From the NCBI RefSeq assembly GCF_025252405.1, contig NZ_CP104307.1:1550001-1614000 (forward strand): a stretch of DNA of 64,000 bases, read 5' to 3'. Both the position numbers and the translations under genes were made by a program. Origin of the DNA: Flavobacterium sp. TR2. Lineage in GTDB: Bacteria > Bacteroidota > Bacteroidia > Flavobacteriales > Flavobacteriaceae. The notes under the pieces are model-generated. The model was not told the origin of the DNA. It saw nothing but the letters and a program-made list of their open reading frames with translations, and did no database searches. Below, piece by piece: positions 42,155 through 51,507 of this stretch; within the stretch, counting starts at the first letter, position 1; every line of letters starts with the position of its first letter.

Positions 42155-42265
42155 ATCCCAGCGGGATGAGATATTTATAGAATTGTAATGAGACAAATGA
42201 AAGAAGCTCCAGAGGAGCGACATATTTTTTCTCCATTTTTAAAATATGTCGCTCCTCCGAGGCTT
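42155..42265. repeat. Palindromic repeat, second copy of the 27781 family
   Basis: ATCCCAGCGGGATGAGATAT, TTTATAGAA, then AGCTCCAGAGGAGCGACATA inverted with ATATGTCGCTCCTC. It shares the order of words with 27781-27921. Confidence 0.7.
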
Positions 42266-42342
42266 ACCAAACAAAAGATTTATCATTTTTGAGACAACTA
42301 CATTTTTTTGTACTCGCAGCTTATGAAAATTAAGACTTGTGG

Positions 42343-42411
42343 CTTAGCCCCGATAGGAACGTTATCCTTTTATGGTGGGGTTCACCATAAAAGATATAGT
42401 GGATAGCGGGA
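42343..42411. repeat. Palindromic repeat, inverse of the 28267 family
   Basis: CTTAGCCCCGAT, ATCCTTTTATGGTG/CACCATAAAAGAT hairpin, then AGCGGGA. It is the reverse complement order of 28267-28339 with a different inner loop. Confidence 0.7.
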
Positions 42412-42458
42412 CAGCAGTTGTTTTGAAAATCTAGTTCTCTTGCTTCTAAAAAAAATAA

Positions 42459-42516
42459 TGCCAACACAATGAAGCCGAACCGAATCATAACTAATATTCG
42501 GCCTCATTTGCTGGCA
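42459..42516 (-). terminator. Terminator of metE
   Basis: On the minus strand TGCCAGCAAATGAGGCCGAA pairs with TTCGGCTTCATTGTGTTGGCA-type sequence (written in parts: TTCGGCTTCATT and GTTGGCA) and runs into TTATTTTTTTT. It lies 26 bases after the metE stop. Confidence 0.88.
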
Positions 42517-42542
42517 TAAAAACAAAAAATATTTAAAAGAAA

Positions 42543-44864
42543 TTAAGTCACAGGATTTTCTACAGCTGTTCGCATTTCTTGGGCTGCGGCAACCATTTCG
42601 ATCAGTGCTTTTTTGGTCTCGTCCCAATGGCGGGTTTTTAAACCGCAATCTGGATTTACCCACAATTGATCTACTGGAATTACTGCTGAAGCTTTTTCGA
42701 GCAGTCGAACCATCTCTGCGCTTGATGGGACGCGTGGAGAGTGAATGTCATAAACTCCAGGCCCAATTTCGTTTGGATATTTAAAGTCTGCGAAAGCGTC
42801 TAGAAGTTCCATTTGCGAGCGCGAACATTCGATCGTGATAACGTCTGCATCCATGTCGGCAATGTTTTGAATGATGTCGTTGAACTCGCTATAGCACATA
42901 TGCGTGTGTATTTGCGTATCATCGTTTACGCCGCTTGCAGAAATTCTGAAAGCGCGAACTGCCCAATCTAAATATTTTGCCCATTCTTCTTTTCTTAACG
43001 GAAGGCCTTCACGAATGGCAGGTTCATCAATCTGAATGATTTTGATTCCGGCTTTTTCCAAATCCACAACTTCGTCGCGAATAGCCAAAGCAATTTGCGT
43101 GCAAGTTTCAGAACGAGGCTGATCGTTTCGTACAAACGACCATTGCAGGATAGTTACAGGTCCTGTAAGCATTCCTTTTACCCATTTTGGAGTTAAAGAC
43201 TGTGCGTATTGCGACCATTTTACCGTCATCGGGTTTGGTCTTGAAACGTCTCCGTAAATAACAGGCGGTTTTACGCAACGGCTTCCGTAACTCTGAACCC
43301 AGCCGTTTTTGGTAAAAGTAAATCCAGATAATTGCTCTCCAAAATATTCTACCATATCGTTGCGTTCAAACTCACCATGAACTAGAACATCAATTCCGGT
43401 TTCTTCTTGAAAACGGATGGTTGCCTCGGTTTCTTTTTCGATCAAATTGTTGTATTCCTGAGCCGTTAATTCTCCTTTTTTGAATCTTGCTCTCCAGCTT
43501 CTCACTTCGGCTGTTTGAGGGAAAGAACCAATTGTTGTGGTTGGGAATAATGGCAGTTTTAGAGCTTCAATCTGACTTTTTCTTCTTGACGCAAAAGTGC
43601 TTTTTCGTTGATCATCAGCAGCTGTAATTCCGGCAACACGTGCTTTAACTTCGTTATTATGAATTAGCTTTGACGTTTTGCGATTCTCGTTTGCCAAAAC
43701 ATTTTCTTTGTAATCATCAGAGTTTTCAGTGCTTGATTCATTGGAAGCAAATTGTTTTAAAAGAACAATTTCATTAATTTTTTGTTTGGCAAAAGCAAGC
43801 CATTGTTTGATTTCTGGAGTAAGTGTCTGATCGTTTGTCTCCAAATCTAAATCGCAAGGACTGTGGATTAATGAGCAAGAAGGCGCAATAAAAATTCGGT
43901 CAGCTCCTAATGCGTCTGTAGCTTTTTTGATTACCTCTAAAGATTTTTTGAAGTCATTTTTCCAGATATTTCTTCCGTCAACAACTCCAAGAGAAAGATT
44001 TACGTTTGAAGCTAATTTGCCTGATTCTAAAATATCGTCAAGCTGTAGAGGACAGCGAACTAAATCTAAATGGAAAGTATCAACAGGAAGCGCTAAAGCT
44101 GTTTCCAGATTTTCTCCAAAACAGTCAAAATAGTTGGCCAAAACAATTTTAAGTTGTGGAAAACGTTTGTTGATTTCGTTATACACTTTCGTGAAAACGC
44201 CTCTTTCTTTATCAGATAAATTTAAAGCTAAGAAAGGTTCGTCTAATTGAATGTATTCGGCATTTTCTGCTTGCAGTTTCTCTAAAATCTCAAAATAGAC
44301 TGGCAATAAAGCATCGATAAGATCAATTCTGTTAAAACCTTCTTCTTTTTCTTTTCCTAATAAAAGATAAGAAACTGGTCCGATTAGAACCGGTTTTGTT
44401 TTGATTCCTAACGAATTTGCTTCTTTAAATTCATTGATTATTTTTTCAGAAAACAATTCAAACTTTTGATTCTTTGTGAATTCAGGAACAATGTAATGAT
44501 AGTTGGTGTCAAACCATTTTGTCATTTCCATGGCTACAACATCTTGTCCGTCTTTTTGAGAACCTCTTGCCATTGCAAAATACAAATCTAGAGAAGAATT
44601 GCTTTTTGCCAATTGGTGGTATCGCGCCGGAATAGCTCCAAGGGTTAGAGTCAAATCTAAAACTTGATCATAAAAAGAAAAATCATTTGAAGGAATTAAA
44701 TCAACTCCTGCTTCGGCTTGTAATTTCCAGTTTTTAAGACGGATTTCTTTTCCAGCATCTATTAGTTCTTCTGCCGAAATTTTTCCCGCCCAATACAATT
44801 CGCTGGCTTTTTTCAGTTCTCTGTTGCTGCCAATTCTTGGGTAACCTAAGTTGTTTGTTTTCAT
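42543..44864 (-). CDS. metE: Cobalamin-independent methionine synthase
   Basis: Transfers methyl from methyltetrahydrofolate polyglutamate to homocysteine without B12. 773 residues, normal length. The N-terminal NNLGYPRIGSNRELKKA matches the family, and zinc ligands are in HTHMCYSEF, IECSRSQ and NPDCGLKTR (last Cys near 740). It duplicates MetH function and lets the cell grow without B12. No SAM or cobalamin riboswitch is seen upstream; instead a palindrome lies at its promoter and a divergent Lrp-type gene follows, suggesting control by that regulator. Confidence 0.96.
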   Translation of the reverse strand: MKTNNLGYPRIGSNRELKKASELYWAGKISAEELIDAGKEIRLKNWKLQAEAGVDLIPSNDFSFYDQVLDLTLTLGAIPARYHQLAKSNSSLDLYFAMARGSQKDGQDVVAMEMTKWFDTNYHYIVPEFTKNQKFELFSEKIINEFKEANSLGIKTKPVLIGPVSYLLLGKEKEEGFNRIDLIDALLPVYFEILEKLQAENAEYIQLDEPFLALNLSDKERGVFTKVYNEINKRFPQLKIVLANYFDCFGENLETALALPVDTFHLDLVRCPLQLDDILESGKLASNVNLSLGVVDGRNIWKNDFKKSLEVIKKATDALGADRIFIAPSCSLIHSPCDLDLETNDQTLTPEIKQWLAFAKQKINEIVLLKQFASNESSTENSDDYKENVLANENRKTSKLIHNNEVKARVAGITAADDQRKSTFASRRKSQIEALKLPLFPTTTIGSFPQTAEVRSWRARFKKGELTAQEYNNLIEKETEATIRFQEETGIDVLVHGEFERNDMVEYFGEQLSGFTFTKNGWVQSYGSRCVKPPVIYGDVSRPNPMTVKWSQYAQSLTPKWVKGMLTGPVTILQWSFVRNDQPRSETCTQIALAIRDEVVDLEKAGIKIIQIDEPAIREGLPLRKEEWAKYLDWAVRAFRISASGVNDDTQIHTHMCYSEFNDIIQNIADMDADVITIECSRSQMELLDAFADFKYPNEIGPGVYDIHSPRVPSSAEMVRLLEKASAVIPVDQLWVNPDCGLKTRHWDETKKALIEMVAAAQEMRTAVENPVT

Positions 44865-44870
44865 TTTTGA

Positions 44871-44897
44871 TTCAGTATTTTTTACTGAACAAATTTA
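44871..44897 (-). promoter_or_regulatory. metE promoter and TTCAGTA palindrome
   Basis: TTCAGTA-TTTTT-TACTGAA (44871-44889) is a perfect 7-bp dyad. On the minus strand TAAATTTG (44897-44890) is a -7 element immediately before it. A third TTCAGTA lies at 44934-44940. The position over the start point suits a repressor, most simply the Lrp-type protein at 45022. Confidence 0.6.
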
Positions 44898-45021
44898 CGT
44901 TCTTGGTTTTTATAACTTATATTTGAGGTTTATTTCAGTAAAATGTGTTTTAAAAATCAATTTTTAAAGATTTAATTGCTTTAAAAATGTTTAAAATCAA
45001 CTTCTAGCCGTAAAAAAAACT

Positions 45022-45483
45022 ATGGAAAACTTAGACAAAACCGATTTGTTGATCCTCAAATACCTTCAGGAAGACTGCAATATCAATACAAAAGACCTTG
45101 CTGGTAAATTATTCTTGACGGTTACCCCCGTTTACGAACGAATTAAAAGACTGGAAAGAGACGGTTACATTACCAAATATGTGGCGCTTTTGGACAAACA
45201 TAAAATGAATCGGGGAATGACTGTTTTTTGCAATGTCCGTTTAAAAGAACACGCTAAAAATGTTGGGAGCAATTTTGTGAAAGATATTGTGGCGCTTCCA
45301 GAAATTATAGAATGCTATAATATTGCTGGCGACTACGATTTTATGCTGAAGATTTTGGTGCAAGATATGGCTAGCTATCAGGATTTTGTAATGAATAAGC
45401 TGTCAACCATTGAAAACATTGGAAATACGAACAGTATTTTTGTAATGGGAGAAATTAAACATAGCACTGCATTGGAGTTTTGA
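45022..45483 (+). CDS. Lrp/AsnC family transcriptional regulator
   Basis: 153 residues: N-terminal helix-turn-helix (about 1-60, DLLILKYLQEDCNINTKDLA, GYITKYVALLD) and C-terminal RAM/effector domain (about 65-150, with CYNIAGDYDFMLKI near 105-118). The family senses amino acids. Divergent from metE with a palindromic site in the 157-bp gap, so methionine or a related amino acid is the likely effector. This link is inference. Confidence 0.93.
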   Translation: MENLDKTDLLILKYLQEDCNINTKDLAGKLFLTVTPVYERIKRLERDGYITKYVALLDKHKMNRGMTVFCNVRLKEHAKNVGSNFVKDIVALPEIIECYNIAGDYDFMLKILVQDMASYQDFVMNKLSTIENIGNTNSIFVMGEIKHSTALEF

Positions 45484-45514
45484 TTTTTTTCGCCACAGAT
45501 TGTTATAATTTTTT

Positions 45515-45588
45515 CGCCACTAATTTCACTAATTTCCACTAATTAATTTAAGCGTTATAATTTGTGTTAATTCGTGAAATTAGTGGCA
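45515..45588. repeat. Inverted repeat GCCACTAATTTCAC
   Basis: GCCACTAATTTCAC (45516-45529) and GTGAAATTAGTGGC (45574-45587) are exact reverse complements. Similar wording (TTCGTGAATTCGTGGC) is near 61169. Also nearby are CGCCACAGATT and AATCTGTGGC words. A dispersed repeat in the region before dgt. Confidence 0.75.
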
Positions 45589-45711
45589 AACAAAAAAATA
45601 TAATCTTTTAAATCAAATTAATCTGTGGCATATTTTTATCCTAAAATAAACGTATTTTTGACGTTCAGATGAATAATCTAAAATCTAAAATCAGAAATCT
45701 AAAATTCAACA

Positions 45712-47058
45712 ATGAACTGGGAACAACTTTTATCATTAAAACGTCAGGGAGATACAAGCAAAAGATTACGTGTAGAGCAAGATGATACTCGTTTAGGATT
45801 TGAGGTAGATTATGACCGAATTATATTTTCTGCTGCTTTTAGAAGTTTACAAGATAAAACACAGGTTATTCCGCTTTCTAAAACAGATTTCGTACACACG
45901 CGTTTGACGCATAGTTTGGAAGTTTCGGTTGTCGGCCGTTCACTTGGGCGTTTGGTAGGAAAAAAAATCATCGAAAAGTATCCTTATCTGAAAGAAGTTC
46001 ACGGTTATCATATGAATGATTTTGGAGCTATTGTTGCTGCAGCGTCATTGGCACATGATATTGGAAACCCTCCTTTTGGACATTCTGGAGAAAAAGCAAT
46101 AGGCGAATATTTTGCTATCGGAAACGGTCAAAAATATAGAAATCAGCTTACCGATAAACAATGGCAGGATTTGATTGATTTTGAAGGGAATGCTAACGGT
46201 TTTTCGGTTCTTACGGCAAGCCGTCCAGGAATTGAAGGCGGGCTTCGTATTTCGTATGCCACTTTAGGGGCTTTTATGAAATATCCAAAAGAGAGCCTTC
46301 CGAAAAAGCCGACAAACAATATTGCCGATAAAAAATATGGTTTTTTCCAGTCTGATAAATTATTCTTTGAGGAAGTGGCCAAAGATATGGGAATGATTGC
46401 CAACAAATCTGGTGAAGATATTGGTTTTGAAAGACATCCTTTGGCTTATTTGGTCGAAGCTGCAGATGATATCTGTTACACCATTATCGATTTTGAAGAC
46501 GGAATCAATTTAGGTTTGGTTTCTGAAGATTTTGCTTTAGAATATTTGATTAATCTGGTAAAAGACAATATCGGAGTTTCTAAATACAAATCTTTAACAA
46601 CAAAAGAAGACCGTATCAGTTATTTGAGAGCTTTGGCAATCGGAACTTTAATTAATGATGCTGTAAATGTTTTTGTTGAAAATGAAGAAGCAATTCTTGC
46701 TGGAAATTTTCCGTATGCGCTAACAGACAAAAGCAAGTATAAAGCACAGATGAACGATATTATCAAACTGAGCGTTGATAAAATCTACCAAAGCCGCGAG
46801 GTGATTGAGAAAGAAATTGTGGGTTATCAAATCATTCAGACCTTATTGGATAAATTCATTACAGCATTCAACAATAAATATGAAGGAACGGCTTCAAATT
46901 ACGATAAGCTGATTTTGAAAATGCTGCCGGAGAAACATCATTTGGACAAAACCAATCTGTATGAGCGTTTATTGCATATCTGCCATTATGTTTCGCTTCT
47001 AACAGACGGAAATGCGTTAGAGCTATATGAAACCATTCAGGGACAGAAAAAACGCTAA
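45712..47058 (+). CDS. dgt: Deoxyguanosinetriphosphate triphosphohydrolase
   Basis: Hydrolyses dGTP to deoxyguanosine and triphosphate. 448 residues. HD-domain metal ligands are in HTRLTHSLE (H62, H67) and AHDIGNPPFGHSGE (H115, D116), with a later EAADDICYTIIDFEDG near 251-266. The length is typical of the longer E. coli-like group. It keeps dNTP pools balanced. Converges with the DUF3078 gene across a shared terminator. Confidence 0.93.
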   Translation: MNWEQLLSLKRQGDTSKRLRVEQDDTRLGFEVDYDRIIFSAAFRSLQDKTQVIPLSKTDFVHTRLTHSLEVSVVGRSLGRLVGKKIIEKYPYLKEVHGYHMNDFGAIVAAASLAHDIGNPPFGHSGEKAIGEYFAIGNGQKYRNQLTDKQWQDLIDFEGNANGFSVLTASRPGIEGGLRISYATLGAFMKYPKESLPKKPTNNIADKKYGFFQSDKLFFEEVAKDMGMIANKSGEDIGFERHPLAYLVEAADDICYTIIDFEDGINLGLVSEDFALEYLINLVKDNIGVSKYKSLTTKEDRISYLRALAIGTLINDAVNVFVENEEAILAGNFPYALTDKSKYKAQMNDIIKLSVDKIYQSREVIEKEIVGYQIIQTLLDKFITAFNNKYEGTASNYDKLILKMLPEKHHLDKTNLYERLLHICHYVSLLTDGNALELYETIQGQKKR

Positions 47059-47074
47059 ACGAATCTTTTGAAAT

Positions 47075-47116
47075 AAAAAAATGCCTCTTTCGTGAATGTG
47101 AAAGAGGCATTTTTTA
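47075..47116. terminator. Bidirectional terminator
   Basis: AAAAAATGCCTCTTTC pairs perfectly with GAAAGAGGCATTTTTT over an 8-base loop, between dgt (+) and the DUF3078 gene (-). Confidence 0.93.
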
Positions 47117-47130
47117 TGGATCTATTTTAT

Positions 47131-48132
47131 TTATTTGAAAGCATAAACCAGACCAACTCCAAGCACTTGTTTTAACTGCATTCTTGGGCCTTCGGTAACT
47201 TGGCTTTTTGCTCCTGTAGCTGGATCAATTACATCTACTTTGTTTTTAATGTCATCGTCATAAATAAGGTGCACACCAATATTTGCTTTAACATAAGCAT
47301 TTACAACCAAGTCCAATCGCGTATCATAATCTATATCTACATTTCCGAATCGGTTTAAATAGTCGGTGTATAAGCTTAATCTATTTTCGTAAAAAACATT
47401 TTTATAAATTTCATTTTTCATATAAGCCGTAAAAAGTATACCAAATTCGGCTTTTACTTTTTGGCCTTCTTCAATCAATATTTGCTGTGTAGGATCTGAA
47501 GGGTCTGGGGCATAAACTGCTTTTTTAACACCAAAAGAACCTTGGTTTGCCAAATTTTGATCTAATACTAAAGTGGTCTTTAAAGTAATTGGAGAGAAGT
47601 AAAATGTTCTGTTTTTTTCTTTATTTGAATTCTCGGCTCCCGCTCCTAGAAAGACATATGCAGGTGCAAATGGTCTAGAAATTGGAACGTCTCGATTAGG
47701 GTAATTGTAACCGTTGGTAAATTGAGTGTTGAAATTAAATTTGGCAGAATAATACCAATTTGAAGCGGTGTCCTTTCTAAAACCATAAGTGGAGTTGAAC
47801 TGGATAGCGTCATCGGTTTTTCTTAATTCGATTTCATCTTGTTTGTTCAATCCGTATTTCGTAATAAGCTCATTAAACCATTTATGATTTCCTTTTAAAT
47901 AAGTTCTGGAAAATTCTCCTTTAAATAATCCTGAGATCGAACTTGTTCCCCCGGCACTCCAGTTGACAAAAGCAATTTCGGAAATGTCAAAACCAACCTG
48001 ATTTTTTTGTGACCAGTTGGATGGCGGTTTAGGAGCTTGATTTGGGCTTAGAGTTGTTTGTATAATCTGGGCAAAGTTATTAGAAGTACACAAAAGCAAT
48101 AATAGCAAAAGGGTAGAACGCAATAATTTCAT
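47131..48132 (-). CDS. DUF3078 domain outer-membrane protein
   Basis: 333 residues with signal peptide (LLLLLLCTSNNFAQ) and an alternating-strand pattern up to a C-terminal aromatic residue. WSQKNQVGFDISEIAFVNW (near 40-58) and GGTSSISGLFKGEF are hallmarks of DUF3078. The function of the family is not known; it is probably a beta-barrel. It lies 32 bases after dxs in the same direction, likely cotranscribed. Confidence 0.85.
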   Translation of the reverse strand: MKLLRSTLLLLLLLCTSNNFAQIIQTTLSPNQAPKPPSNWSQKNQVGFDISEIAFVNWSAGGTSSISGLFKGEFSRTYLKGNHKWFNELITKYGLNKQDEIELRKTDDAIQFNSTYGFRKDTASNWYYSAKFNFNTQFTNGYNYPNRDVPISRPFAPAYVFLGAGAENSNKEKNRTFYFSPITLKTTLVLDQNLANQGSFGVKKAVYAPDPSDPTQQILIEEGQKVKAEFGILFTAYMKNEIYKNVFYENRLSLYTDYLNRFGNVDIDYDTRLDLVVNAYVKANIGVHLIYDDDIKNKVDVIDPATGAKSQVTEGPRMQLKQVLGVGLVYAFK

Positions 48133-48164
48133 TTAGGTAATTTTTTTTTGGTTTCGCAAAATAA

Positions 48165-49952
48165 TTATTTTGAACCGTTAGAAAAAAGATTTATCAAACT
48201 TTTAACGTCAATTTTACACAGTTGTTGCAGCTGATTTACTGTTCCATGCTCAATAAACTCGTCTGGGACACCCAGAATTTCGATAGAATTTTTGAAATTA
48301 TTTGATGCTGCAAACTCTAAAACTGCGCTTCCAAAACCACCATTTTTAACTCCTTCTTCGATTGTAATAATACGCTCAAAAGTTGAGAAAATGATTTTTA
48401 AAGCATTGATGTCTAGTGGTTTGATGAAACTAAAGTTGTAATGGGCAATTTCGTTAGAATTGGCAGATTCTTTTAAGGCCTCTATAACATTATTTCCAAT
48501 TGTTCCGGCCGATAGCACAGCAACTTTCGTACCATCTTTCAAGCATTTTGCTTCACCCCATTTTATTTTTTCATAATGTCCGAAATTTTCTACTTCCCAA
48601 TTTGGCAGCACTCCGCGGCCTCTCGGATATCGTATTGCAATAGGATGATCTATTCCTAATTGAACCGTATATAAAATGTTTTGCAGTTCAATTTCGTTCA
48701 GCGGAGCATAGATCACCATATTCGGAATCGAACGCAGATAAGCGATGTCAAAAACGCCATGATGCGTAGCGCCATCTTCGCCGACTAATCCTGCGCGGTC
48801 AAGGCAGAAAATAACTGGCAGGTTTTGCAGAGCCACATCATGTATTACCTGATCGTAAGCGCGCTGTAAAAATGTCGAGTAGATATTGCAATACACAATC
48901 ATGCCTTGTGTCGCCATTCCCGCGGCTAGCGTTACTGCGTGCTGCTCGGCAATGCCTACATCAAAAGCACGTTCTGGGAATTCGTCCATCATAAATTTTA
49001 ATGAACTTCCAGATGGCATGGCAGGTGTAATCCCGATTATTTTTTCATTTGTTTTAGCCAAATCTAAAATAGTCAAGCCAAAAACATCCTGAAATTTAGG
49101 CGGAAGATTTTCTTCCGACTTTAAATGGATTTCTCCAGTCGAAGCGTCAAATTTTCCAGGCGCATGGTATTTGACCTGATTTTCTTCGGCCTGTTGCAAT
49201 CCTTTTCCTTTTGTAGTTACAATATGAAGGAATTTTGGACCTTTTATCTTTTTAAGGCGGTTTAATTCTTTAATTAATTTCGGAAGATCGTGGCCATCAA
49301 TCGGACCTGAATAATCAAAATTCAACGATTTAATGATGTTATTCTGTCGCGGATTTTTTCCGTTTTTAACCGAGGTAAGATATTGCTTCAAAGCGCCAAC
49401 GCTAGGATCGATTCCGATGGCATTATCGTTTAGAATTACCAGAATATTGGCATCTGTAACTCCGGCATGGTTTAAACCTTCAAAAGCCATTCCGCTGGCG
49501 ATAGAAGCATCGCCGATTACCGCAATATGCTCTTTGTCGAAATCACCTTTTAGTTTAGAGGCAATCGCCATTCCGAGGGCTGCAGAAATAGAAGTGGAAG
49601 AGTGCCCAACGCCAAAAGTATCGTAAACGCTTTCGCTTCTTTTCGGAAAACCAGAAACTCCTCCGAGCTGTCTATTGGTATGAAAAATTTCTCTTCTTTC
49701 TGTGAGTATTTTATGCCCGTATGCCTGATGTCCAACATCCCAAACCAACAAATCATTTGGGGTGTTAAAAACATAATGCAAAGCAATTGTAAGTTCTATA
49801 ACGCCTAAACTAGCTCCTAAATGGCCTTCTTTTACAGAAACAATATCAATAATAAACTGACGAAGTTCTTGGGCCACTTGTGCAAGCTGTTCTTCTTTTA
49901 AAAGACGTAAATCAGCGGGATTGTGTATGTTGGAAAGTAGATCGCTTTTCAT
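48165..49952 (-). CDS. dxs: 1-deoxy-D-xylulose-5-phosphate synthase
   Basis: First enzyme of the MEP isoprenoid pathway: joins pyruvate and glyceraldehyde 3-phosphate using thiamine diphosphate. 595 residues from ATG 49952; the open frame runs to 50075 but that part overlaps the upstream gene and is not family-like. GHQAYGHKILTERR (near 73-86), GDASIASGMAFEGLNHAG (near 144-161) and DRAGLVGEDGATHHG (near 393-407) are signatures. It follows two TonB-C-like genes in the same direction. Confidence 0.95.
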   Translation of the reverse strand: MKSDLLSNIHNPADLRLLKEEQLAQVAQELRQFIIDIVSVKEGHLGASLGVIELTIALHYVFNTPNDLLVWDVGHQAYGHKILTERREIFHTNRQLGGVSGFPKRSESVYDTFGVGHSSTSISAALGMAIASKLKGDFDKEHIAVIGDASIASGMAFEGLNHAGVTDANILVILNDNAIGIDPSVGALKQYLTSVKNGKNPRQNNIIKSLNFDYSGPIDGHDLPKLIKELNRLKKIKGPKFLHIVTTKGKGLQQAEENQVKYHAPGKFDASTGEIHLKSEENLPPKFQDVFGLTILDLAKTNEKIIGITPAMPSGSSLKFMMDEFPERAFDVGIAEQHAVTLAAGMATQGMIVYCNIYSTFLQRAYDQVIHDVALQNLPVIFCLDRAGLVGEDGATHHGVFDIAYLRSIPNMVIYAPLNEIELQNILYTVQLGIDHPIAIRYPRGRGVLPNWEVENFGHYEKIKWGEAKCLKDGTKVAVLSAGTIGNNVIEALKESANSNEIAHYNFSFIKPLDINALKIIFSTFERIITIEEGVKNGGFGSAVLEFAASNNFKNSIEILGVPDEFIEHGTVNQLQQLCKIDVKSLINLFSNGSK

Positions 49953-50005
49953 TGTAAGGTAAAAAGCAAATTTACGGTTTTTAAATTTAATTTTCTTGTC
50001 GAGTC

Positions 50006-50641
50006 TTACTTCAATAAAATAGGGACAGAATATTGCATTCTGACTTTTTTCCCATTTGATTCTCCCGGCTGCCATTTAGGGCATAAGCTTAAAACCCTGA
50101 TGATTTCTTTTTGCAGTGGCTCCTCAACAGCTGGCGAACATTCGAGAAATGATACAGAACCATTTTTTTCTACTGCAAAGGCAAGTGTGAAATTGAGTTT
50201 CCAATAATTTACGTCTTCTGGCTTTTTATATTCCTTCATAAAAAAGTTATGAAATTGTTCTATTCCGCCAGGGAATTCTGCGTTAGTATTTACTGGAGGT
50301 TTTGAAGTTAGTGCTGCATCGTCTTTTTTTGACTTATCAGATGGCGAAGCTTCTTTTTTGGAAATTTCATCAGATGATGAAGATGCGGTCTTTTTTAATT
50401 TAATCTGTTCAACCTTGAGCGAAGACGACTGCGATTGTTCTAACGTCTTTTTAGTTAAGTTATGATCTAAAGAATCTGATTTTATTGTTGAAGAATCTGC
50501 TGCCACTTCAAGACTTTTAATTTCTTGTTTTTTGGTTTCTTTTTTTTGGCAGCCGAAAAAAAGTACAGTTATAACCGCAGACAGCATTGGCAAAATCAAT
50601 TTGCAGTTTGTCTGAAGAGTTATATTATGTTTTATTTTCAT
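50006..50641 (-). CDS. TonB C-terminal domain lipoprotein
   Basis: 211 residues. A hydrophobic segment ends in LFFGC (C31), a lipobox-like signal, then a long charged linker rich in Lys/Ser (about 35-115), then FPGGIEQFHNFF and a TonB_C-type domain (about 120-211, VEKNGSVSFLECS, CPKWQPGESNGKKV). Energy-transducer-like, but a lipoprotein form suggests a periplasmic rather than ExbBD-linked role. Its start shares one base with the stop of the upstream gene (TAATG), so translation is coupled. Confidence 0.75.
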   Translation of the reverse strand: MKIKHNITLQTNCKLILPMLSAVITVLFFGCQKKETKKQEIKSLEVAADSSTIKSDSLDHNLTKKTLEQSQSSSLKVEQIKLKKTASSSSDEISKKEASPSDKSKKDDAALTSKPPVNTNAEFPGGIEQFHNFFMKEYKKPEDVNYWKLNFTLAFAVEKNGSVSFLECSPAVEEPLQKEIIRVLSLCPKWQPGESNGKKVRMQYSVPILLK

Positions 50642-51447
50642 TATTTAAATGTAATTGGCAAAATTAAAGCTGACCGTACAATTCGATTGTTTATTTTTCC
50701 AGGAATCCATTTTGGACCAGATTCTAAAATTTTAATGACTTCTGCTTCATTTGCTGATGATGTATTTTTCATTACCTTGAAATTGCTTAAAGTGCCATCT
50801 TTCTCTACAACAAATAAGATTGACATTTTTAACTGTTTTGAATCAGTATAATTTTTTGAAAAATAAGAATAGAATTTTTTCATTCCATCTTTTGGAGAGG
50901 GTACTATATCTAAATCATTTGAATTAAAAACGACATCATATTTCAAAGGTTTTTCAGTCATTACAAGTACTCCAGTTGTAAATCCTTTAGAAAGTTCTCC
51001 GACATATTTTGCTTTTTTAGGTTCAAATTGATGTCCATAACATACTGGAACAGTTTCATTTTCATCTTGATTTTTCTCTGTGTTCACAATTTCGACCTTA
51101 TCGATTCTGTTTTTGTTTCCATCTTTGTCCGAACAGCTAAATAAAGTTGTTCCCATAGCAATAAATAAAGCTAGCAGAAACATTTTATGGTATTGCGTTT
51201 GCGTATGTAAAACCCGACTTGGAATTTGAATCGTGATGGTCTCTAGTTGTGAGTTTTTAAATCTCCCACAAACCCCTTCATTTTTATTTTGAGTAAAATA
51301 GTGCTGAATTTCTTCCGGAAGCATAGAAGTAAAATCAACAACCGTTTTAGAACAGCTCAAGCAGAAACGACCATTTTCATTTGGCGTCATTTTGTTCCAG
51401 TCTTCAGAGCATGGTTCAGGAATGCTGATTTTGTAATTTCTTTCCAT
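50641..51447 (-). CDS. Cys-rich membrane protein with TonB-C-like domain
   Basis: 268 residues from ATG 51447. The N-terminus has C13, then FCLSC (C29, C32) and VCGRF near residue 58, looking like a small zinc-binding module in the cytoplasm. A single membrane segment (about 88-106, MFLLALFIAMGTTLF) follows, then a periplasmic TonB_C-type domain (about 175-268, VVEKDGTLSNFKVMK, GPKWIPGKINNRIV). The arrangement suggests a signal or force-transducing membrane protein. Function unknown. It shares its operon with a lipoprotein of the same domain type and with dxs. Confidence 0.7.
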   Translation of the reverse strand: MERNYKISIPEPCSEDWNKMTPNENGRFCLSCSKTVVDFTSMLPEEIQHYFTQNKNEGVCGRFKNSQLETITIQIPSRVLHTQTQYHKMFLLALFIAMGTTLFSCSDKDGNKNRIDKVEIVNTEKNQDENETVPVCYGHQFEPKKAKYVGELSKGFTTGVLVMTEKPLKYDVVFNSNDLDIVPSPKDGMKKFYSYFSKNYTDSKQLKMSILFVVEKDGTLSNFKVMKNTSSANEAEVIKILESGPKWIPGKINNRIVRSALILPITFK

Positions 51448-51507
51448 ATTCAAATTTCAAAATTTAAATGTAGTAAAAATAATGAGTAAAGTTTTACTTT
51501 TGCATCT

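Noticed and set aside
49953..50075. Longer N-terminus of dxs
   Set aside because: The additional 41 residues overlap the upstream TonB-C-like gene and do not match the dxs family start.
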